From positions 1,488,001-1,552,000 of the forward strand of contig JAPWKC010000004.1 in the NCBI GenBank assembly GCA_028283725.1: a DNA stretch of 64,000 nucleotides, given 5' to 3'. The notes beneath the pieces were generated by a model. That model saw only the letters and a list, made by a program, of their open reading frames with translations. It made no database searches and was not told the origin of the DNA. This DNA comes from Neorhizobium sp. Its GTDB lineage: Bacteria; Pseudomonadota; Alphaproteobacteria; Rhizobiales; Rhizobiaceae. Below are positions 37,738 through 46,709 of the stretch, piece by piece (the first letter of the stretch is position 1; the number at the start of each line of letters is the position of its first letter). Position numbers and translations under genes: made by a program.

Positions 37738-37814
37738 TGGCGCACCCGAAGAGATTCGAACTCCTGACCCCCAGATTCGTAGTCTGGTGCTCTATCCAGC
37801 TGAGCTACGGGTGC
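37738..37814 (-). tRNA. tRNA-Arg (anticodon ACG)
   Basis: A complete 77-nt cloverleaf on the minus strand. The acceptor stem is GCACCCG with CGGGTGC, the D-arm contains AGCTCAGCTGG, the anticodon stem CCAGA/TCTGG holds loop CTACGAA, and the T-arm contains AGTTCGAATCT. CCA is encoded (37740-37738). The anticodon is at 37778-37780. Confidence 0.97.
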
Positions 37815-37896
37815 GTCTGCAAGCAGTTCGTTTCTGCTTGCGTGGCGCTCATCTACTAAGCGGCGCCGATGATTGCAAGCAGTTTTACCGCAGCTT

Positions 37897-37929
37897 CTGT
37901 CATTTAAATTTCATCTATCTGTTATTTAA
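37897..37929 (+). promoter_or_regulatory. Orphan triple Pho-box-like array
   Basis: Half-sites CTGTCAT (37897), ATTTCAT (37908) and CTGTTAT (37919) are spaced exactly 11 bp apart with A/T-rich 4-bp spacers, as in a PhoB box. It points rightward into the 3' end of the convergent sensor-kinase gene, where no rightward gene begins. Confidence 0.4.
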
Positions 37930-37952
37930 AGATAATTTTGATTTTTTGAAAA

Positions 37953-39449
37953 TCACGCCCTGGCGCGGTAGTCATCGAGCGATACCGGGCGGTCCGGAAT
38001 TTCGACACGGAACAAGGTGCCGGGACCGGGCTTTTCGACCAGCGCGATCGTTCCACCATGCGCCAGAACCAGTTCACGGGCGATGACGAGGCCGAGACCG
38101 GTGCCGCCGGAACGTGCCGAGCCACGGAATGCCGAAAACAGATTTTCGCGTGCCTTGCGCGGCATGCCGGGGCCGGTGTCATCGACGGTGATGGCGACGA
38201 CGGAGCCGACGCGATGGGCCGTCAGCGTGACACGGCGCACCATGGACTGGTCGTCCGGATCGAAAGCCAGAAGCGCCTGCATGGCATTGCGGCACAGATT
38301 GTGGATGACACGGAAGATCTGCTCGCTGTCGCAATCGATCTCGACATCGGGTGCAATCTGCTCGACGAATTCGATGCCGGCATCGGGATCGATCGCCAGC
38401 ATCTCGCGGACGTCCTGGCAGAGATCGGCAAGCCGAACCCGGCGGCGGCGGGGTGCTGCCTCGGAGGCCTGACCATAGGCCAGCACTTCGTTGGTGTAGC
38501 CGACGGCCCTGTCGATGGTGCGCAGCAGCTTTGGCGCAAAGCTTCTCACCATCGGGTCCTCGACATCCGTCAGACGGTCGGACATCAGCTGGGCCGAGGC
38601 GAGGATGTTGCGCATGTCATGATTGATCTTCGACACGGCAAGACCGAGATCGACGAGGTTCTTCTGCTGTTTCAGCGTCCGTTGCAACTCGGTCTGCATC
38701 GAAGCCAGATGCCGCCCGGCAACGGCAAGCTCGCCGCCGGCGCCATCGGCCGTGAAGATGCGCTCGGGGTCCTGCGGCTTTTCGGAAAACAGCTGCATGC
38801 TGAGCGTCAGCCGCCGGATCGGCAGGATCATCATCCTGTTGATGGCAAGGAAGATCAGCACCGCGGTGATCAGCGAGATCAGGAGCGACAGGAGAAACAT
38901 CGTCTTTGAATATTTCCACATGTCCAGGCGAAGCGCCTTGTCGGTCATCACCAGTTCGATGACCATGTCGCTTTCGCCGACGGGGCCGTAGACGCGCATG
39001 ATGCGATCGCCGCCGAAGAACAAAGTATCGAGCGCGTCGCGCATCGATGCGAGCATCGTCGTGTGGGCCACATCATAGACTTCATCGATCTGCGGCTGGG
39101 TGTCGGTTGCCGCAAGAAGCCGCGACGTGCCGTCCTTGCGCAGGGCGATCACCTTGGTGCCGGTCGCAAGCAGGGTGTCGTTCTGCACTGCGCGGGGCAG
39201 TTCAGCCGGCTGAAGGCCATCGATGACGATGCCGGCGGCGGCGGCCGTATCCAGCCGGTCGCGCAGCCAGTTCATCCGCATGCCGGCGATCGACGGCATG
39301 AAAATGAGCACCGACGCCATCATGACGAAGACGATCGTCAGCCAGAGAAGGCGGCCCGACAACCCGCTAAACAGGCGCGGCATGGGACCCGGTCCGCCGC
39401 TATCGGCCTCCGGCGGCTTGCTCTCCGAGGTGCGAGCCTCGCCATCCAT
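37953..39449 (-). CDS. Membrane sensor histidine kinase
   Basis: A 498-aa kinase with an N-terminal membrane segment (about residues 31-52), a periplasmic region (about 53-170), a second membrane segment (about 180-205), a HAMP linker, an H-box SKINHDMRNILASAQLM (His about residue 275), and an ATPase domain with N-box NLCRNAMQAL, G1 DDTGPGMP and G2 GTGLGLVIAREL. The H-box NHDMRN differs from the common SHELRTP form and is a known variant. No response regulator is adjacent, so it is an orphan kinase. The ATG follows GGAG by 7 nt. Confidence 0.9.
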   Translation of the reverse strand: MDGEARTSESKPPEADSGGPGPMPRLFSGLSGRLLWLTIVFVMMASVLIFMPSIAGMRMNWLRDRLDTAAAAGIVIDGLQPAELPRAVQNDTLLATGTKVIALRKDGTSRLLAATDTQPQIDEVYDVAHTTMLASMRDALDTLFFGGDRIMRVYGPVGESDMVIELVMTDKALRLDMWKYSKTMFLLSLLISLITAVLIFLAINRMMILPIRRLTLSMQLFSEKPQDPERIFTADGAGGELAVAGRHLASMQTELQRTLKQQKNLVDLGLAVSKINHDMRNILASAQLMSDRLTDVEDPMVRSFAPKLLRTIDRAVGYTNEVLAYGQASEAAPRRRRVRLADLCQDVREMLAIDPDAGIEFVEQIAPDVEIDCDSEQIFRVIHNLCRNAMQALLAFDPDDQSMVRRVTLTAHRVGSVVAITVDDTGPGMPRKARENLFSAFRGSARSGGTGLGLVIARELVLAHGGTIALVEKPGPGTLFRVEIPDRPVSLDDYRARA

Positions 39450-39474
39450 ACCCGTCTCCACCTCGACGCTTCAC

Positions 39475-39486
39475 AGGAATATTCCT
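39475..39486. promoter_or_regulatory. 12-bp perfect palindrome before the sensor kinase
   Basis: AGGAATATTCCT lies 25 bp upstream of the kinase start codon. It could be an operator, or a chance palindrome. Confidence 0.3.
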
Positions 39487-39691
39487 CGAACCGCCATCAG
39501 AAAAATGTGACCGTATTTTAGCGCGATACCGGAAATTTGCCAGACCCGCTGCCTGCAGTGCACAAATACCGCCATTGCAAGGCTCGGGATTGCGTTTTCG
39601 GCCAGCCAAGCGCAAACGGTTTCGCCGGTTTGCAACAGGAGGCGCTGGCCGCGGCGCATAACAGGTTTTTGCGACCTTTTGCCCGGCGAGA

Positions 39692-39720
39692 TTGACTTTC
39701 CGGGCATATTCCACTTATAA
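39692..39720 (+). promoter_or_regulatory. Strong sigma-70-like promoter for rpmH-rnpA
   Basis: TTGACT (39692-39697) and TTATAA (39715-39720) are separated by exactly 17 bp, 130 bp before rpmH. The rest of the 400-bp interval from 39450 contains no gene that I can support. Confidence 0.7.
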
Positions 39721-39849
39721 GCCGCGCGTCCGGACTGACGGGCGTGCTGTGCATGCCAATTCACTCAACCCGGATATTTCCGAAACGCTCTTGCCACCCG
39801 CAAGGGAAGGCAATCTTCAAGAAGGGCCGCACACCGCGGTGTAAAATAA

Positions 39850-39984
39850 ATGAAGCGTACCTACCAACCGTCCAAGCTTGTCCGCAAGCGTCGTCACGGC
39901 TTCCGCGCCCGCATGGCTACCAAGGGTGGCCAGAAGGTTCTTGCAGCCCGTCGCGCACGTGGCCGCGCTCGTCTGTCGGCTTAA
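39850..39984 (+). CDS. rpmH: Ribosomal protein bL34
   Basis: A 44-aa, strongly basic protein with the universal L34 sequence: [20 protein letters not shown] at residues 2-21, then the [18 protein letters not shown] stretch. It belongs to the 50S ribosomal subunit. It is the first gene of the conserved rpmH-rnpA-yidC cluster, 27 bp before rnpA. Confidence 0.97.
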   Translation: MKRTYQPSKLVRKRRHGFRARMATKGGQKVLAARRARGRARLSA

Positions 39985-40011
39985 TGCCGACATGCCCGGA
40001 ATTCGCGGGCT

Positions 40012-40404
40012 ATGACGATTGATACCACTGAGAAAAAAACTGTCGGGCGGCTGAAAAGCCGGCCGCAGTTTCTTGCTGTCCGAAAGGGCGAAACCCGCCG
40101 CGGCAAAAACTTCCTTCTGGAAGTCCTCGACCGCAACGAGCCGCAGGAGGCTCCGCGCGTCGGTTTCACCGTCACCAAAAAACATGGCAATGCCGTCGAG
40201 CGAAACCGGATGCGCCGCCGCCTGAAAGAGGCGGTGCGGCAGTCGGCCGGGTTTGCAATGAAGAACGGCCACGATTATGTCATTGTCGCGCGGCGGGAGG
40301 TGCTCACGGCTCCCTTCGCGGCACTGGCCGCCCAGATCGCCCAGCGCGTCGAAACGAAGCCCAGACCGAAGCGGCCCGAACAAGACCTGTCCAGGAAGGC
40401 ATGA
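40012..40404 (+). CDS. rnpA: Ribonuclease P protein component
   Basis: A 130-aa basic protein subunit that helps the RNase P RNA mature tRNA 5' ends. The family motif is [18 protein letters not shown] (about residues 61-78), with FTVTKKHGN just before it. Its stop overlaps the yidC start (ATGATGG), so the two are translationally coupled. Confidence 0.94.
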   Translation: MTIDTTEKKTVGRLKSRPQFLAVRKGETRRGKNFLLEVLDRNEPQEAPRVGFTVTKKHGNAVERNRMRRRLKEAVRQSAGFAMKNGHDYVIVARREVLTAPFAALAAQIAQRVETKPRPKRPEQDLSRKA

Positions 40405-42203
40405 TGGAAAAGAACCGTAATTACTTCATCGCGATCGCGCTATCAGTCGTGATCGTCCTTGCCTGGCAATTCCTCTACATGAACCCGAGGATGGCGGCGC
40501 AGCAGAAGGCCGAAGAGGCCCAGCGCGCCCAGCAGGAACAGGCGCAGGCCGCCAATCCGGCAACGGGCCAGTCCGCCAACACCGCCTCCGGCACCCTGCC
40601 CGGCGCGGGACAGGCAGCAGCCGCCACCGAAACCCGCGAGCAGGCTCTTGCCAAGGCGCCGCGCGTTGCCATCGACACGCCGGCCGTCGTCGGCTCGATC
40701 AACCTCGTCGGCGCGCGCCTCGACGATCTGAAGCTGCGCGACTACCACGAGACCGTCGACGACAAGAGCCCGATCATCACGCTGTTTTCGCCGTCCGATA
40801 CGCCGGACGGCTATTTCACCGAACTCGGCTATGTCGGCAGCGACACGAGTGGTGCCGCGCCGGGTCCGGGCACACGATGGACGGCTGCGGATGGCCAGAA
40901 GCTGACCGCCAAGACGCCGGTGACGCTCACCTACACGAACGACAAGGGCGTCGTCTTTACCCGCACGATCTCGATCGACGATCACTATATGCTGACCGTC
41001 GACGACAAGATCGACAACAAGACCGGCGAGCCGATCACGCTTTCGGCCTATGGCCGCGTGACGCGCAACAACAAGCCGACGACGCCTTCCGTCTGGGTGA
41101 TCTTCGAAGGCTTCCTTGGCGTTGCCGGCAAGGATGGCTCGCTCTCGGAAAACACCTATTCCAGCGTCGAGAAGGAAGCCGTCAATACGCCGAAGGCAAC
41201 CGGCGGCTGGCTCGGCATCACCGACAAATACTGGGCCGCGACGATCGTTCCGCCGCAATCCATGGCCTATGACAGCCGCTTCACGCATTTCACCGACGGT
41301 CAGCCGCGCTATCAGGCCGACTACAAGGGCGATACGCTGACGATTGCGCCGAACCAGACGACGGAACTGAAGAACCTCGTGTTTGCCGGCGCCAAGGAAG
41401 TGCCGCTGATCGACCAGTACCGCGACGAACTCGGCATTCCGCATTTCGACCTCGTCATCGACTGGGGCTGGTTCTACTTCATCACCAAGCCGATGTTCAT
41501 GCTGATGGACTTCTTCTTCCGTCACGTCGGCAATTTCGGCGTCGCGATCCTGCTCACCACGATCGTCGTCAAGCTTTTGTTCTTCCCGCTGGCTTCCAAG
41601 CAGTACGCTTCGATGGCCAACATGAAGCGCATGCAGCCGAAGATGGAAGAGCTTAAGGCCAAGCACGGCGACGACCGCATGGCGTTGCAGCAATCGATGA
41701 TGGCGCTCTACAAGCAGGAAAAGATCAACCCGATCGCCGGCTGCTGGCCCGTTGTCCTGCAGATCCCGATCTTCTTCTCGCTCTACAAGGTGATCTACAC
41801 CACGATCGAAATGCGCCACGCGCCGTTCTTCGGCTGGATCCAGGACTTGTCCGCGCAGGACCCGACGTCGCTGTTCAACCTGTTCGGCCTCCTGCCCTAC
41901 AGCGTGCCGCATGCGCTCGTCATCGGCGTCTGGCCGCTGATCATGGGTATCACCATGTTCCTGCAGATGCGCATGAACCCGACGCCGCCGGATCCGACCC
42001 AGGCGATGATCTTCACCTGGATGCCGCTGATCTTCACCTACATGCTGGCATCGTTCCCGGCCGGCCTCGTCATCTACTGGGCATGGAACAATACCCTGTC
42101 GGTGACACAGCAGGCGGTGATCATGAAGCGCCACGGCGCCAAGATCGAGCTGATCGACAATATCAGGGGGCTGTTCCGACGAAAGCCGGCAGCGACCAAG
42201 TAA
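40401..42203 (+). CDS. yidC: Membrane protein insertase YidC
   Basis: A 600-aa inner-membrane insertase acting with and without SecYEG. It has an N-terminal membrane anchor (residues 8-25), a large periplasmic beta-domain (about 60-355) and the conserved five-helix core (about 360-585), with the hydrophilic-groove residues and loop [19 protein letters not shown] typical of the family. The first ATG overlaps the rnpA stop; the second ATG, at 40404, is equally possible. Confidence 0.96.
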   Translation: MMEKNRNYFIAIALSVVIVLAWQFLYMNPRMAAQQKAEEAQRAQQEQAQAANPATGQSANTASGTLPGAGQAAAATETREQALAKAPRVAIDTPAVVGSINLVGARLDDLKLRDYHETVDDKSPIITLFSPSDTPDGYFTELGYVGSDTSGAAPGPGTRWTAADGQKLTAKTPVTLTYTNDKGVVFTRTISIDDHYMLTVDDKIDNKTGEPITLSAYGRVTRNNKPTTPSVWVIFEGFLGVAGKDGSLSENTYSSVEKEAVNTPKATGGWLGITDKYWAATIVPPQSMAYDSRFTHFTDGQPRYQADYKGDTLTIAPNQTTELKNLVFAGAKEVPLIDQYRDELGIPHFDLVIDWGWFYFITKPMFMLMDFFFRHVGNFGVAILLTTIVVKLLFFPLASKQYASMANMKRMQPKMEELKAKHGDDRMALQQSMMALYKQEKINPIAGCWPVVLQIPIFFSLYKVIYTTIEMRHAPFFGWIQDLSAQDPTSLFNLFGLLPYSVPHALVIGVWPLIMGITMFLQMRMNPTPPDPTQAMIFTWMPLIFTYMLASFPAGLVIYWAWNNTLSVTQQAVIMKRHGAKIELIDNIRGLFRRKPAATK

Positions 42204-42209
42204 GGCTTC

Positions 42210-42243
42210 GAAAACCCCGGCCTCGTCCGGGGTTTTCTTTTTT
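42210..42243 (+). terminator. Intrinsic terminator after yidC
   Basis: AAAACCCCGG (42210-42219) pairs perfectly with CCGGGGTTTT (42226-42235), followed by C and a run of eight T. It ends the rpmH-rnpA-yidC unit, so engB probably has its own promoter. Confidence 0.9.
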
Positions 42244-42362
42244 CAGACAGCCGGCACAGTCCTTCCACGGATTTTGTCTCGCCCGGTGAAACGGTGCAAA
42301 GCTTGACTTTCCCGAGCAAAACCGGGAAGCCATCCGCAATAACGAGAAGGACACGACGACCG

Positions 42363-43016
42363 ATGGCAAACGACACGAATACCGGCGAACGACCGCTCTT
42401 CGGCCATCCCTGGATCTTTATCCGCGGCGTGCCCTCGATGAAATTCCTGCCGCCGGAAGGCCCGTCCGAGATCGCCTTTGCCGGCCGCTCGAATGTCGGC
42501 AAGTCGTCGCTCATCAATGCGCTGGTGGGCCAGAAGGCCCTGGCGCGGACATCCAACACGCCGGGCCGCACCCAGGAGCTCAACTATTTCGTGCCGGACG
42601 GCTATTCCGGCCAGGACGGCGACATGCCGCCGATGGCGATGGTGGACATGCCGGGCTACGGCTATGCGCAGGCGCCGAAGGAGCATGTGGACGCCTGGAC
42701 GAAGCTCGTCTTCGACTACCTGCGCGGCCGCGCCACGCTGAAGCGCGTCTATGTGCTGATCGACAGCCGCCACGGGATCAAGAAGAACGACGACGACGTT
42801 CTCGACCTTCTCGACAAGGCCGCCGTCTCCTACCAGATCGTGCTCACCAAGACCGACAAGATCAAGGAGCCGGCCGTGCCGAAGCTTTTGGCCGAGACGA
42901 CGGAAAAGATCCGCAAGCGGCCGGCCGCCTTCCCCATGGTCCTGTCGACCTCGTCGGAAAAGGGCAAGGGCCTCGACGAGCTGCGCGCCGCCATCGTGCA
43001 GACCGTCAGCGAGTAG
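42363..43016 (+). CDS. engB: Ribosome biogenesis GTPase YsxC/EngB
   Basis: A 217-aa TRAFAC GTPase needed for 50S subunit assembly. G1 is [12 protein letters not shown] (about residue 41), G2 the Thr in NTPGRTQ, G3 VDMPGYGYA (about 96) and G4 LTKTDKIK (about 162). The ATG before [10 protein letters not shown] is used. Confidence 0.95.
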   Translation: MANDTNTGERPLFGHPWIFIRGVPSMKFLPPEGPSEIAFAGRSNVGKSSLINALVGQKALARTSNTPGRTQELNYFVPDGYSGQDGDMPPMAMVDMPGYGYAQAPKEHVDAWTKLVFDYLRGRATLKRVYVLIDSRHGIKKNDDDVLDLLDKAAVSYQIVLTKTDKIKEPAVPKLLAETTEKIRKRPAAFPMVLSTSSEKGKGLDELRAAIVQTVSE

Positions 43017-43156
43017 CGCTTTGCGACAGATCCACGGCGCCAGCGGACCCGGCGCCATGCCAAACGCCAAGATTTGCGATCAAACCGCGCTGTGGATTAT
43101 TCCCTCTGTCAGAAACATGCGTTAAAAGGCCGCCATCCACGATCATGGGGAATTCG

Positions 43157-44044
43157 ATGACGGCTTCCGATAGCGAACTTCAGGCCAAGCTTCTGGCGCA
43201 GGCGCTGCCCTATATGCAGCGCTACGAGAACAAGACGATCGTCGTGAAATATGGCGGCCATGCCATGGGCGATTCGGAACTCGGAAAGGCTTTCGCGGCC
43301 GATATCGCACTTCTGAAACAATCCGGCGTCAACCCGATCGTCGTCCATGGCGGCGGGCCGCAGATCGGCGCCATGCTGTCGAAGATGGGCATCGAATCGA
43401 AATTCGAAGGCGGTCTTCGGGTTACCGATGCCAAAACGGTCGAGATCGTCGAAATGGTGCTGGCCGGCTCGATCAACAAGGAGATCGTCGCCCTCATCAA
43501 CCAGACCGGCGAATGGGCGATCGGCCTTTGCGGCAAGGACGGCAACATGGTGTTTGCCGAAAAAGCCAAGAAGACCGTGATCGATCCCGACAGCAATATC
43601 GAGCGCGTGCTCGATCTCGGGTTCGTCGGCGAAGTGGTTGAAGTCGACCGCACGCTGCTCGACCTTCTCGCCAAGTCGGAAATGATCCCGGTCATCGCAC
43701 CGGTCGCGCCCGGCCGCGACGGCGCCACCTACAATATCAATGCCGATACATTTGCCGGCGCGATCGCCGGGGCGCTGAACGCCACCCGCCTGCTCTTCCT
43801 CACCGACGTGCCCGGCGTTCTCGACAAGGACAAGAACCTGATCAAGGAACTGACCGTCGCCCAGGCGCAGGCGCTGATCAAGGACGGCACGATTTCCGGC
43901 GGCATGATCCCGAAGGTCGAAACCTGCATCGAGGCGATCAAGGCGGGCGTCCAGGGCGTCGTCATCCTCAACGGCAAGACCGCCCATTCCGTGCTGCTCG
44001 AGATTTTCACCGAGCGCGGCGCAGGCACGCTGATCGTTCCCTGA
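43157..44044 (+). CDS. argB: Acetylglutamate kinase
   Basis: A 295-aa amino-acid kinase that phosphorylates N-acetylglutamate, the committed step of arginine synthesis. Motifs are [11 protein letters not shown] (about residue 27), [11 protein letters not shown] (about 64) and the C-terminal [10 protein letters not shown] (about 250). An N-terminal helix (about 1-22) fits the arginine-inhibitable hexameric type. The ATG at 43157 has GGGGAA 7-8 nt upstream; the ATG at 43145 does not. It is 140 bp after engB and away from argDF. Confidence 0.95.
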   Translation: MTASDSELQAKLLAQALPYMQRYENKTIVVKYGGHAMGDSELGKAFAADIALLKQSGVNPIVVHGGGPQIGAMLSKMGIESKFEGGLRVTDAKTVEIVEMVLAGSINKEIVALINQTGEWAIGLCGKDGNMVFAEKAKKTVIDPDSNIERVLDLGFVGEVVEVDRTLLDLLAKSEMIPVIAPVAPGRDGATYNINADTFAGAIAGALNATRLLFLTDVPGVLDKDKNLIKELTVAQAQALIKDGTISGGMIPKVETCIEAIKAGVQGVVILNGKTAHSVLLEIFTERGAGTLIVP

Positions 44045-44061
44045 TCCTTTTCGGATTGCCT

Positions 44062-44094
44062 CATCCCCGGCCTCATCCAGAGCTGCCGGGGATG
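44062..44094. terminator. Stem-loop after argB
   Basis: CATCCCCGGC (44062-44071) and GCCGGGGATG (44085-44094) form a perfect 10-bp stem. There is no T-run, so its role as a terminator is uncertain. Confidence 0.4.
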
Positions 44095-44163
44095 GCGCCC
44101 GACCTTGCCGAAGCGGCGTATTTTCGATTTTCCTTGAAGCGCATGCCATGCCATAAAGCCGGT

Positions 44164-44880
44164 ATGGAAAAGACGCCAAGAACGACTGCTTCGCCTGCCG
44201 ATTTCGCCCATGTGACAGAATGGGTCTTCGATCTCGACAATACGCTCTATCCGCATCACGTCGATCTGTTCGCCCAGATCGACCGGAACATGACGGCCTA
44301 TGTGCGCCAGCTGCTGCAGCTCGAGCACGATGAGGCAAAGGCGCTGCAGAAGCGCTATTATCACGAGCACGGCACGACGCTGCAGGGGCTGATGATCCAT
44401 CACGGGATCGACCCAGACGGATTTTTGGAACAGGCGCATGCGATCGACTATTCGGCATTGCTGCCGGACCCGGATCTCGGTGCCGCGATCAAGGCGCTGC
44501 CGGGGCGCAAGTTCATCTTCACCAATGGCAGCGTGCCGCATGCCGAGGCCGCCGCCCGCGCGCTCGGCATTCTCGACCATTTCGACGATATTTTCGACAT
44601 CGTGGCGGCCGGCTATCTGCCGAAGCCTGCGGGTGCAACCTATGACAAGTTTGCGAGCCTGCACCGGATCGATACGTCGAAGGCGGCGATGTTCGAAGAC
44701 CTGCCGCGCAATCTTCAAGTGCCGAAGGCGCTCGGCATGAAGACGGTTCTCCTGGTGCCGCGCAACCTCGATACGGTGCTTCTCGAACGCTGGGAAAAGT
44801 TTTCCGGCGAGGACGACCATATCGACTATGTGACCGACGATCTCGCCGATTTCCTCAAGGGCATTCCGGCGGCGCGATAA
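44164..44880 (+). CDS. HAD family pyrimidine 5'-nucleotidase-like phosphatase
   Basis: A 238-aa HAD phosphatase. Motif I is FDLDNTLYP with nucleophile Asp23 and acid Asp25. Motif II Thr lies in FIFTNGS (about residue 122), motif III Lys in LPKPAGATYDKF (about 158) and motif IV in MFEDLPRN (about 179). The sequence resembles the yeast Sdt1/pyrimidine 5'-nucleotidase subgroup. The substrate is not fixed by these motifs. It follows argB by 119 bp. Confidence 0.85.
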   Translation: MEKTPRTTASPADFAHVTEWVFDLDNTLYPHHVDLFAQIDRNMTAYVRQLLQLEHDEAKALQKRYYHEHGTTLQGLMIHHGIDPDGFLEQAHAIDYSALLPDPDLGAAIKALPGRKFIFTNGSVPHAEAAARALGILDHFDDIFDIVAAGYLPKPAGATYDKFASLHRIDTSKAAMFEDLPRNLQVPKALGMKTVLLVPRNLDTVLLERWEKFSGEDDHIDYVTDDLADFLKGIPAAR

Positions 44881-44985
44881 AGCCAGCCTTACCAAAGGTT
44901 CATCCACCTTACGGATGTTTAAGTGGTCCTTTGCCGGTGTCGTCCCTACCTTCAGGGTGAGGAAACAACCGGAAAGGACACTTCA

Positions 44986-45657
44986 ATGACTGCCAGGAAG
45001 ATCGTTATCGCGACCCTCGGAGCTGCACTCATCGCAGGTGCCGCCATCCCGGCATTCGCCGCGCCGGACCAACCCCGCCCGCACCATATGGGCAAAGGGC
45101 CGCATGGTGGACCGGGTGGCCCCGGTGGCCCCGGCCGCGCCATCATGCAGGACGTGTTCTTTATCCGCCTGCTGAAGGAAGCCGACAGCAACCATGACGG
45201 CAAGATCTCGAAAGACGAGTTCAACGCCTGGGAAAACACTCTCTTCACGACCATCGACGGCAACAAGGATGGCGCCATTACCCGCGGCGAGATCCTCGAT
45301 TACCGGATCGCCAAGATGGAAGAGTTCCGCAAGAACAACCCGCCGCCGGAACAGGCCGGCAAGGGCCCCGATGCCAAGGGACCGGATGCCAAGGGGCCCG
45401 ATGCGAAGCCCGGCGACCGCCGTCCCGGTGACCATGGCCCCGGCCACCACCCGCGCGAAGCCCGCTGGCACAAGGGACCGCATGGCCCCGATGGCGGCCC
45501 GATGGGCAATCGCATGTTCCGGATGATCGACGCCAACCACGACGGCAGGATCAGCAAGGAAGAGGCGAGCGCTGCTGCCGACAAGCTGTTTGCCCGCATG
45601 GACACCAACAAGGATGGCACGATCAGCATCGACGACCTGCCGGACCGCCCCCTCTAG
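44986..45657 (+). CDS. Exported EF-hand protein
   Basis: A 223-aa protein with a signal peptide (residues 1-25, ending AFAA). Four EF-hand loops are visible: DSNHDGKISKDEF, DGNKDGAITRGEI, DANHDGRISKEEA and DTNKDGTISIDDL, at about residues 63, 87, 184 and 206. The two pairs are separated by a Gly/Pro/His-rich linker with three GPDAK repeats. It probably binds calcium in the periplasm. The His-rich stretches might bind another metal. The ATG follows GGAAAGGA. Confidence 0.88.
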   Translation: MTARKIVIATLGAALIAGAAIPAFAAPDQPRPHHMGKGPHGGPGGPGGPGRAIMQDVFFIRLLKEADSNHDGKISKDEFNAWENTLFTTIDGNKDGAITRGEILDYRIAKMEEFRKNNPPPEQAGKGPDAKGPDAKGPDAKPGDRRPGDHGPGHHPREARWHKGPHGPDGGPMGNRMFRMIDANHDGRISKEEASAAADKLFARMDTNKDGTISIDDLPDRPL

Positions 45658-45702
45658 TTCCGCGCCCCCCTTCGGGAACTAGTTCCGCAGTCGTCTTCAT
45701 GG

Positions 45703-45730
45703 ACCCGCCCCTTCTCCCAAGGGGGCGGGT
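45703..45730. terminator. Bidirectional terminator hairpin
   Basis: ACCCGCCCC (45703-45711) and GGGGCGGGT (45722-45730) form a perfect 9-bp stem between the converging EF-hand gene and rbsK. A perfect palindrome GGAACTAGTTCC at 45675-45686 lies just before it. Confidence 0.6.
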
Positions 45731-45750
45731 TCATACGTTATGGCGTCCGT

Positions 45751-46659
45751 TCAGATACGGGCATCGACCATTGCCGCGGTCGGGATCGATGGCTGGGCGC
45801 CGGCTTCAAGGCAGGCCAGCGAGCCCGCGACGGCTGCCCTTTTCAGCGCCGCGTCGAAGGCCAGGCCCTGATCGAGGCCGGCGGCGAGATAGCCGCAGAA
45901 CGTATCGCCGGCGCCCACCGTATCGACCGGCTCGATCTTCAGGCTTTCCACATGCAGGATTTCGCCATCGCGGATGGCGATCGCGCCATCGCCGCCAAGC
46001 GTCACCACATAGGTCTGCCGGCGTTCGGCGTGAAGACGGTGCAGCGCTTCCAGCCGTGCGGCGGCATTTTGCGGGTCGGCCGCCGCACCGCCGGCAAGCA
46101 GGGCGAATTCTGTTTCGTTGGCAACGACGATATCGGCAAGCGCTGCGAGGCGCACCGCATCTGACGTCAACGGCGCGGTGTTGAGCACCGTCGTCACGCC
46201 GTTCTGGCGCGCCGCCGCAAAGGCCGTCTCCACGGATGCGGCAGGCACTTCGAGCTGCAGCATCAGGATATCACCGTTCGACATGGCCGCGACCGCTGCC
46301 TCCGCCGCCGGCCGATCGACCTTGCCATTGGCGCCGGGCACGACCGCGATCATGTTTTCGCCGGTGCCGCCGACCAGAATGAGCGCCGTGCCCGTGGGCC
46401 CTTCGACGCGTTTCACCAGCGACAGATCCGTGCCCGCCGCATCGAGAAGCGCCAAGGCCTCGCCGGCAAAGCCATCCTTGCCGACTGCGCCTGCCATGCG
46501 GACCGAAGATCCGGCACGACGGGCAGCCAGCGCCTGATTGGCGCCCTTGCCACCGGCCGCCGTTGCAAAATTCGAGCCCGGCACGGTCTCGCCGGGCTGC
46601 GGCAGACGATCGGTATTGGCGATGAGGTCCATGTTGATGGAGCCGAAAACGGTGATCAT
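45751..46659 (-). CDS. rbsK: Ribokinase
   Basis: A 302-aa PfkB-family sugar kinase. The N-terminal signature GGKGANQALAARRAG (about residues 37-51) is the ribokinase form and the C-terminal signature DTVGAGDTFCGYLAAGLDQG carries the catalytic Asp (about 247). It phosphorylates D-ribose to ribose-5-phosphate. No ribose transporter is adjacent, so it may instead serve nucleoside salvage with the nucleoside hydrolase at 55092-56057. That link is inference. Confidence 0.9.
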   Translation of the reverse strand: MITVFGSINMDLIANTDRLPQPGETVPGSNFATAAGGKGANQALAARRAGSSVRMAGAVGKDGFAGEALALLDAAGTDLSLVKRVEGPTGTALILVGGTGENMIAVVPGANGKVDRPAAEAAVAAMSNGDILMLQLEVPAASVETAFAAARQNGVTTVLNTAPLTSDAVRLAALADIVVANETEFALLAGGAAADPQNAAARLEALHRLHAERRQTYVVTLGGDGAIAIRDGEILHVESLKIEPVDTVGAGDTFCGYLAAGLDQGLAFDAALKRAAVAGSLACLEAGAQPSIPTAAMVDARI

Positions 46660-46709
46660 AGGCAGGCCTGCTGTTTTCCTTCAAGAACTGCCGGACACTG
46701 CCGATGCGC

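Noticed and set aside
37738..37814. tRNA-Arg as an integration site for a mobile element
   Set aside because: No direct repeat of the tRNA 3' end, integrase or foreign-looking genes are found around it.
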